Origin: Nelumbo lutea
Taxonomy: Eukaryota > Streptophyta > Magnoliopsida > Proteales > Nelumbonaceae
Assembly: GCA_022828595.1 (NCBI GenBank)
Contig: JAKGHH010000001.1
Coordinates: 118,184,999-118,248,998, forward strand
Reading direction: 5' to 3'
DNA: 64,000 nucleotides
In this document: positions 57,896-64,000 of the stretch, in pieces
Position numbering within the stretch: position 1 is the stretch's first letter
How the letters are laid out: the number at the start of each line of letters is the position of its first letter
Notes under the pieces: model-generated
What the model saw: the letters and a program-made list of their open reading frames with translations, nothing else
Databases searched by the model: none
What the model was told of the DNA's origin: nothing
Program-made: the position numbers and the translations under genes

Positions 57896-60440
57896 ACTCC
57901 GAACTTTGCTCGAAAAGGTGATTATCAGAAATATCTCACCAGTTAGTAGCAAAGCCAATCCATTAGAACCCATTTACCTTGTAATTCTTGGAGTGGTCTC
58001 ACAATGTGAGACTCCTACCATAACACAAATACCCCTTTATCTATTTTCTTGTATAAATATATCTTCTAGGGGTTTTGACGTACCCAAAGCAATTTTCTCT
58101 CTTTTTGCTTTCGCTGCAAATCATGGGGGCGAATCTTGAGGCCCCAAAATCTTCTTCGTGAACCATCCCCCTGTTGCAAGGATTGTAGGCTATCATCACA
58201 AGTATTAAATCCTGTAACAATCGTTTCAACTGTACCTTGATATTCATAAAAGTGGGAGACTCACATACTTGGAGCTGTTGGGTGAGCCTAGGAGGTGCTT
58301 CTTTTAGTGGATTGTGTTGTACCTTGATAGCATGAGTCAGTGGGTCTATATAGCAATTCTTTTAATGGATGTTGCCATGAACTTTGTCCCAAAACAAAGC
58401 TATAACTGGTGGATGATACAACCAACTTAATGTATTTGATTAAACCGGTGAGGAGTGTAGGTCTCAAGTAGATTGTTATTTGTACCATAAAGTCTTCCAA
58501 AGTGATTGGTATCCTTTAATTTCTTGTAATTTGAGAAATTATTTTCTCTTTTAGTTCATGAACTTTCCTTTGCACGCAGACTTGCCTCGATCATATTGCT
58601 GCCCCTAGAGTCTATAAATGCAAGGTACCGTCAAAGCTACATTAGGTGATTGCGAAACTTGGACCCATTTATTTGTCACTGGATTTGATTCTTTTACTTG
58701 TAACCTTTCCATGTGAGATGAAATTTTATGGTCGATACTTGTTTAAGCAAAACTACATACACTCGATGCAAGTGTCATCTATTGTCAAGGTATCATGAAT
58801 TCAAATTTATTTCAACTAAACACATCTACTTAGGGCTTCACCACTTGACACATTTGTATGATTTCAATAGCATTAGACCCTCATAGATCTTCAATGGCCC
58901 CGGGGTCCCTAGTTCTGGAGTTTCGTAGATTTTTTTTGTCTAAAGTCTCTTAGGTTTAGGGAATAGCTTGTACAAAACTTTTTCACCAGCAAGTATGATA
59001 CACAAAGCTTTCTTCTTCACCAAAGAGCCTAACATGCAGAGCTTCATCAATAGCAAGCCCTCACAGACCTTTAATGCTCTAGGGTCCCTAGGTCTAGAGC
59101 TTCGTAGACTTTTGAGTCCAAAGTCTCTTGAATTTAGTGATTAATTTGCATACAACTTTTTTACCAAAGAGTCACAACATGCAAAGCTTCATTAGCAGTA
59201 GGCCTTCACAGACCTCCGATAGTTTGAGGTCCATAGGAGCAAAGCTTTGTTGTCATCTTTTATACCTCCTCTAACAAAGAACTTGCCTCAAAAATGAAGG
59301 TTAGCAAAGCATGAGTACCTGACCTTAAAGGGGTGATCTCTCCACTTTCATTGCAGAACTGCCAACACAATTTATGCTTGTGACTGGTGGAGTTTTGATA
59401 AATCCTTATTGTCAACACAGAGTTGAGTAGGAGGAGCTCGTTGGACCTCTCCAACCAAAAGGAGTTGTCATAGATCATGCAATGCTAGAGTCTTTTATTT
59501 CTTTTAAGAGTCATCTCGTCTTCTAGAAGATCATATAGAATGTGATCACTCATTTAAAATGAAAGGGATAAGATTGTTCTTGACTTCTTTAAGGGAGCTT
59601 GTTGTAAAGATTTCTACACACATAAGTGGATGTCTATGACCAAACTACCCATGGTAACAAGGTTCTTGAAAAGGTCTACTATCTTAACATGTTGTCGTTT
59701 GTCCAAGAGGTTGGTTCCTCGTCGTCATGTGGAGAAGAGTACCTTGTTTATAGAAATAGAGTTAAATATGCTCCAACTAAAAAACAGAAAGAGGTACAAA
59801 TTGGCAGATCTAGTTATTGAAGTAATGCATATGAATTGAACAAGTCATTTTCCAGCAATCAAAGGATTCAAATCACAATTGACATGACTTTCGCTGACAA
59901 CAAGAAACCCCACATTGATGTAATGTCTTATACCTTTAAGAAGGAGTGACATGAAATATAGGAGCAATAAAAGAATGTGGAGCAATGCTTTTCCTTAACC
60001 TCCAAAGACAATACTTTAGTAAAAAGTAGTAGGAAGATAATGAAGCACCTGTAGTGGAAAAACTCAACATGGCAAGTTGAAACAATTGAAAATAACCAAT
60101 AAGCAAGAAATGCAAGCCAATGTTAAGTGACAACACAACTTGTAGAAGCACCCTTGCTCTTTATAATAGTATATTTAATTATGTAAAACTCAAAGAAATG
60201 GTCTTTCTCTTGTAAATGAAATCACTTCTACATTGTAGTCAAATAATGTTGGAAATGGACTTGATATTTCCTTCTTTGTCTTCTAAGAGAGAAATTCCGA
60301 TATTTGACATTTATTTTGTCATTCATAGTTTAGGCTCATGTGGGTCATGAGTGTTACAATGCAAAAGACTTTCTTTTTTTTTATGTTTTGTCGTTCACAA
60401 TTTATGCTCATGTGGACCAAGAGCATTACAATGCAAAAGA
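57896..60440. other. No recognised gene; probable flank of decayed gypsy element
   Basis: Includes a TATA-like CTTGTATAAATATATC at 58050. Three diverged repeat units (about 58866, 59048 and 59199) are built on CTCACAGACCTTTAATG, TCTAGAGCTTCGTAGACTTT and AAAGTCTCTTGAATTTAG. Because it lies downstream of the minus-strand integrase relic, it may be that element's 3' region. No coding domain could be named. Confidence 0.35.
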
Positions 60441-60926
60441 TTAGGGGTAGTACCTTTTAAAATACTTTCCATTAATGGGCCTAAAATGTAGATCCTCTGG
60501 TGTGACAAGGAGATAAGCACCATTAGTGTAGACTTCTTCCACCACATGAAGCCCATCTAATTTAGGGTTAAATTTCCTTCCTAAATGGTGTGAGAGAACA
60601 ATAAGACAAAATCTCCTTTCTGAAAAGAGTGAAGATGAACCTTCTTGTTGAATGCACGAGCCAAACGAGCTTGGTAACACTATTCTTTGTTGAACTTCTA
60701 ACCTCTTCTCGTCTAGCGCTTCGAGCTCAGTTAGTCATAGCTTTACATTCTCATCTTCTGTAATCCCCTCTTGGATAGCCATCCTTAGGAAGTTCATTTT
60801 TCTCTCTTGGGGGAATACAACTTCTACACCATATATTAAAGCAAAAGGAGTTGCATTTATAGTGTTGCGATAAGATGTTCGATACGCCCATAAGGCCTCA
60901 TCCAAGTTGGCAAATAGTGTGGGTGA
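60441..60926 (-). pseudogene. Ty3/gypsy integrase C-terminal relic
   Basis: The minus-strand frame reads LDEALWAYRTSYRNTINATP, FALIYGVEVVFPQERKMNFL, ELEALDEKRLEVQQR, then HLGRKFNPKLDGLHVVEEVY, then TNGAYLLVTPEDLHFRPING and KYFKRYYP. This is the typical end of a plant gypsy integrase with its C-terminal binding domain. One stop (after ENVKL) and a frame slip near 60680-60610 disrupt it. RT and protease are not present upstream; the coding homology stops at a hAT MITE flank. Confidence 0.8.
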
Positions 60927-60995
60927 GTGTAAAGTTCATGAGGGGTTTTTTGTTGAAAATAAAAAGTTCACGAGGATAATTGGCAAGGCCAAGGG

Positions 60996-61205
60996 TAGAG
61001 GTGTAAATCGGACTGAGCTGGTCCATGGACCGAGCCTTAGGCCAGGTTAGGCCGTATATTGGGCCATGCCATGTCGTCGTGTATTGGCATTGCCTGCTCG
61101 ATTGTTTCGTACCGTGCTGGCCCATGGGCTTAAAAACCCAAGCCTAGCATGGCCCGTGTGCCATTGTGCTGGGCCATGAATGGCACGGCCCAATTTACAG
61201 CTTTA
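60996..61205. mobile_element. hAT MITE, about 210 bp
   Basis: Ends TAGAGGTGTAAATCGG and, reverse-complemented at the right, TAAAGCTGTAAATTGG. Flanks GCCAAGGG (60988-60995) and CCCAAGGG (61206-61213), 7 of 8 bases matching. Confidence 0.7.
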
Positions 61206-61269
61206 CCCAAGGGTAGTAAGTTGTAATTTACCCTAAAAATAATAAAGGAGAGGTCAGACCAACCTTTTC

Positions 61270-61380
61270 TATGACCAGACCTGCTCCTCGTATAGCGCTC
61301 CTCACACCCATCCTCATAGTGTGTTCTGGCCACACACGGTGGGATGTAGCTATGAGGTGGACGTGAGGAGCAGATCCCAC
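61270..61380. mobile_element. Fold-back MITE related to 36118-36262
   Basis: GACCTGCTCCTCGTATAGCG, then CTCCTCACACC, on the left pair with GTGAGGAGCAGATCCC on the right. Confidence 0.5.
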
Positions 61381-61497
61381 TTCACCTTTTCTATTTACAA
61401 TGTGGCAAGTAGTTTAGCCATGTCATAGTACGTCCAATTCGCCTATGGATGGATGACCTCAAACCTCGTCCCCATTTGATAGAAAAGCTTACAACTA

Positions 61498-61930
61498 GGC
61501 CCCACTTGCACATCTCAGCGTGCATTGAGAATATATAGTTTGCCCCAAAAACGCCCCACATGCACATCTCAACATGCATTGAAAACATTTCCCAAATTTA
61601 TCATTGGGAGATGTTCCAAATATATGGTTGAAATGTGTTGGGGTGTTTTTGGGGCACACCCTATATGGGGCGCGGTCACGTCTATGCCCCACAGAGCCCG
61701 CCCCAAAAAGCCCCTCATGCACGTCTCAGTGGCATTGGGAACATCCATACGGGTGTTAGAAGCTTTCAATCAGATTTCGGCCAATCTGCAATAACCAATT
61801 TGATTGACCACAGAGCGCCCCCAACTGTGTATTAGAAACATCTCCCAATGAAAAATACGAGAAATGTTTCCAATGCACGCTGAGATGTGCATGTGGGGCG
61901 TTCTCCGTGGGGCGCAGATGTGAACGCTAA
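61498..61930. mobile_element. Two adjacent fold-back MITEs, family of 47991-48140
   Basis: Hairpin arms of GCCCCACATGCACATCTCA with ATTGGGAGATGTTCC, and CAGAGCCCGCCCCAAAAAGC with GTGCATGTGGGGCGTTCTCC. Two copies appear side by side, ending about 200 bp before the GSTU gene at 62136. Confidence 0.65.
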
Positions 61931-62082
61931 GACCGTAAAGGATTAGCAACGCCGAATTTACTTCTGTCTTCTGTTTTGTCTGTGGCAAGAAGAATTGAAC
62001 ATTCAAACGATAAGCTTGGTATCCAAGCATAATAAGCCAGATTTTTTTTACACAAAACAGCACCCCGATCGACTTTGATCAG

Positions 62083-62089
62083 TATAAAT
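62083..62089 (+). promoter_or_regulatory. TATA box of GSTU gene
   Basis: TATAAAT, 46-52 nt before the ATG at 62136. The aligned position reads TTTAAAT before the 50347 gene and is lost before the 44062 gene. Confidence 0.5.
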
Positions 62090-62135
62090 GAACATAACAG
62101 GGTAGAAGACCTTCCATATTGATCTGATCCGAGAA

Positions 62136-62930
62136 ATGGAACAAGTTAAGCTATTTGGAGCTTTTCCAAGCCCATTCGTTTACAGAGTAATATGGGCTCT
62201 GAAGCTCAAGGGTGTACAATTTGAGTACATGGAAGAGGATCTCTCCAACAAGAGTGCTTTGCTCTTGGAGTACAACCCAGTTCACAAGAAGGTTCCTGTT
62301 CTTGTTCATGGTGGAGTTCCAATTGCAGAGTCCATCGTTATCCTCGAATACATCGAGGAGACATGGCCGAATGATCATCCGCTGCTGCCACAAGATCCTT
62401 ATGGGAGAGCCCAAGCTCGGTTCTGGATTAAATATCTGGAAGACAAGGTAAATTATCTCTTAGTTTCTTCTTCTACGACACACATAGACCACCAGATGTT
62501 TGATTTTAAATATAGTTGAAATGATCCTCTGTTTGCCTTCTAGTATTCTGATGTTTTGGTCATGTAGCAAGGAACCTTCTTTGCAGTGTTTTGGTCTGTT
62601 AGGGAAGAACAGGAAAAGGCACTCAAAGAGGCCCCAGAAGTGTTGAAAACCATTGAGGAGCGTGCTCTTGGAGAGAAGAAGTTCTTCGGTGGAGAGACAG
62701 TTGGAATGGTGGATATAGCATTCGGGTGGCTTGCTCACTGGATCGGACCGATGGAAGAGCTCACAGGCGTGAAGTTGGTGGAAGCCCATGCGTTCCCTCG
62801 CCTGCATGCATGGATGGAGAATTTCAAGGAGGTCCCAGAAATCAGAGACAACCTTCCTGATCGCCATAGAATGTTGGCCTATTTGAAGCGTAGAATGGAG
62901 ATGATTGCCACGATGGGTAAATCGCTGTAA
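62136..62930 (+). CDS. Tau-class glutathione S-transferase, intact two-exon gene
   Basis: Exon 1 is 62136-62447 (104 codons), the intron 62448-62567 (120 bp, GT...AG) and exon 2 62568-62930, giving 224 residues. Ser12 lies in [17 protein letters not shown] and Glu65-Ser66 in [16 protein letters not shown], marking the catalytic and glutathione sites. The C-domain has [20 protein letters not shown] and [19 protein letters not shown]. The start is the ATG of MEQVKLFG, conserved in the three plus-strand genes. A TATA box (62083) and a poly(A) signal (63068) are in good positions. Of the plus-strand trio this copy looks the healthiest. Predicted role: cytosolic glutathione conjugation of electrophiles. 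Confidence 0.93.
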
Positions 62931-63067
62931 TGAGAAAAAAGTCAGAAACTAAACGTAGATTGTTGTTTGGTCTTTTGTGGTTGGAGTACTCATGGCTCCC
63001 CTCTCTTGGGATTCTCTGTTCTCGCTTGGGCTTGAGATAGTTTCTTTGTTTAATGTTCAGGAACGAC

Positions 63068-63073
63068 AATAAA
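63068..63073 (+). terminator. Poly(A) signal of GSTU gene
   Basis: AATAAA about 138 nt after the TAA stop codon. Confidence 0.4.
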
Positions 63074-63261
63074 GAGGAGTTTCTTTCTCTGTTTGCCTTT
63101 AGTATTCCAAAGTTACAGTTTAAAGAACTGATAAAGGAGAGTTTCAAGGGGACTCTTATTTATTCTTTACATAGAAGTTCCAAAATTTTTTCCGAAGTTG
63201 CAGACTTGTTCTTTGCAGTTGTTGCATTAGATATGTATAGAGTATAGTCGAAGGTTGATTC

Positions 63262-63423
63262 TAGGGGTGTCAATGGGCCGGTTTTGGGTTGGACTCCCTC
63301 TAAATCAAAATCCATTTGGACTAATTGAACGGACCAATAAGATATATTGAATTTGGACGGACTGAAAGGATCAATATAACATATTAGATTGAACCTGGTC
63401 CGTTCATAATTGTGACACCCCTA
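63262..63423. mobile_element. Short hAT-like MITE, about 160 bp
   Basis: Perfect 11-bp terminal repeats TAGGGGTGTCA and TGACACCCCTA. The interior repeats GGACTGAAAGGATCAATATA-like motifs. No clear target duplication found. Confidence 0.7.
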
Positions 63424-64000
63424 GAATGGTATGTGCCATGCACATGTGCACGTAACTAATTTTTAGGGCAAAATACAAAAACCTCCCCTCAAGTTATTGA
63501 CAATAATAAAAACCTTCTCTTTAGTTTCATTTTAACAAACACCTCCCTTAAATTTTTAAAAAATTCAACAAAAACCTCCCTTCCATTACTGACCCCAATG
63601 GAAAATTATAAAGTTACAAAATTACCCCTGTTAATGTCAGAGCGTTTTTTGCATTGAATCTTTCAGAATTACAAAATGATGACACTCATCCACGTGTATG
63701 GTCTAAAACTAATATTTACGGACATCAATGGCTCTCCCACCTTCTTCTCCTTCCTATCCAATTTCACAAACTGGATTACATCAAAACCACAATTTTTTAT
63801 TATCTCTCACAATCACAACAGCGTTATAATCATCTCCAATATTTCTGTTACGATCCATTTGTCCCATGTTTGTAGTATGGGATGCTATTATGGGGTATAT
63901 ATGTGTTTGGATTCCCTCCCTCTAACAGCTATCTTTTAAGGGTGAATTCTCCTAAGGCACATAACAATTTCTACTAAACCCAAGCATAGGCTCCTCCTCC
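63424..64000. other. No recognised gene
   Basis: Contains AAAAACCTCCC motifs shared with 43340-43460 (probably a short transposon) and AT-rich sequence with overlapping short ORFs but no domain. Confidence 0.35.

Noticed and set aside
62151..62414. Minus-strand ORFs opposite GSTU exon 1 (also at 50362, 44077, 31621)
   Set aside because: They are shadows of the conserved GST coding frames on the other strand.

Overview
This is a nuclear genome window from a flowering plant, probably a woody eudicot. The evidence is two-exon tau-class glutathione S-transferase (GSTU) genes, a plant oxidosqualene cyclase (OSC) relic, a FAR1/FHY3-type transposase relic, a DUF1262-like fragment, and abundant plant-type Ty3/gypsy elements (Tat and Athila), hAT MITEs, a CACTA end and a Helitron. 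Base composition is AT-rich outside the retrotransposons. No organellar, bacterial or CRISPR features are seen.

Layout. 1-10.2 kb: two decayed Tat-lineage elements meet head to head near 2.5 kb. The right one keeps gag, protease, RT, two RNase H domains, integrase, a 32-bp minisatellite, a large antisense extra ORF and a 3' LTR. 10.36-20.46 kb: three exons of a plus-strand OSC pseudogene. One exon is split by an Athila-type element with target-site duplication (TSD) ATGCC, the next by a 1.9-kb solo LTR (TSD CACAA). 21.5-23.4 kb: a second solo LTR of that family, inverted (TSD ATTTT). 25-29.6 kb: a CACTA terminus, a Tat solo LTR, a hAT-like MITE and a FAR1-related pseudogene.

30.8-41.7 kb: a tandemly duplicated minus-strand GSTU block. 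It holds one intact gene (30832-31860), one pseudogene (35709-37246) and one exon-1 fragment (41405-41684). The duplicated unit carried its promoter and resident MITE/LTR relics with it. 42.4 kb: DUF1262-like fragment. 44-62.9 kb: three plus-strand GSTU genes (44062, 50347, 62136). These are separated by solo LTRs, a three-layer nest of transposons (51.6-54.2 kb), a Helitron-like repeat region (54.7-57.9 kb) and a gypsy integrase relic (60.4-60.9 kb).

The living content of the window is therefore a GSTU cluster of four plausible genes plus two relics in two orientations. GSTU proteins are cytosolic detoxification enzymes that conjugate glutathione to electrophiles. Nearly everything else is transposon-derived or dead. 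I found no clearly new biological system. The most instructive items are the base-resolved insertions into OSC exons, the antisense and apparently spliced ORF in the Tat element, and the nested hAT/LTR/hAT structure. Exon limits come from reading splice sites and alignable paralogues by eye, so gene ends (UTRs) are not defined.
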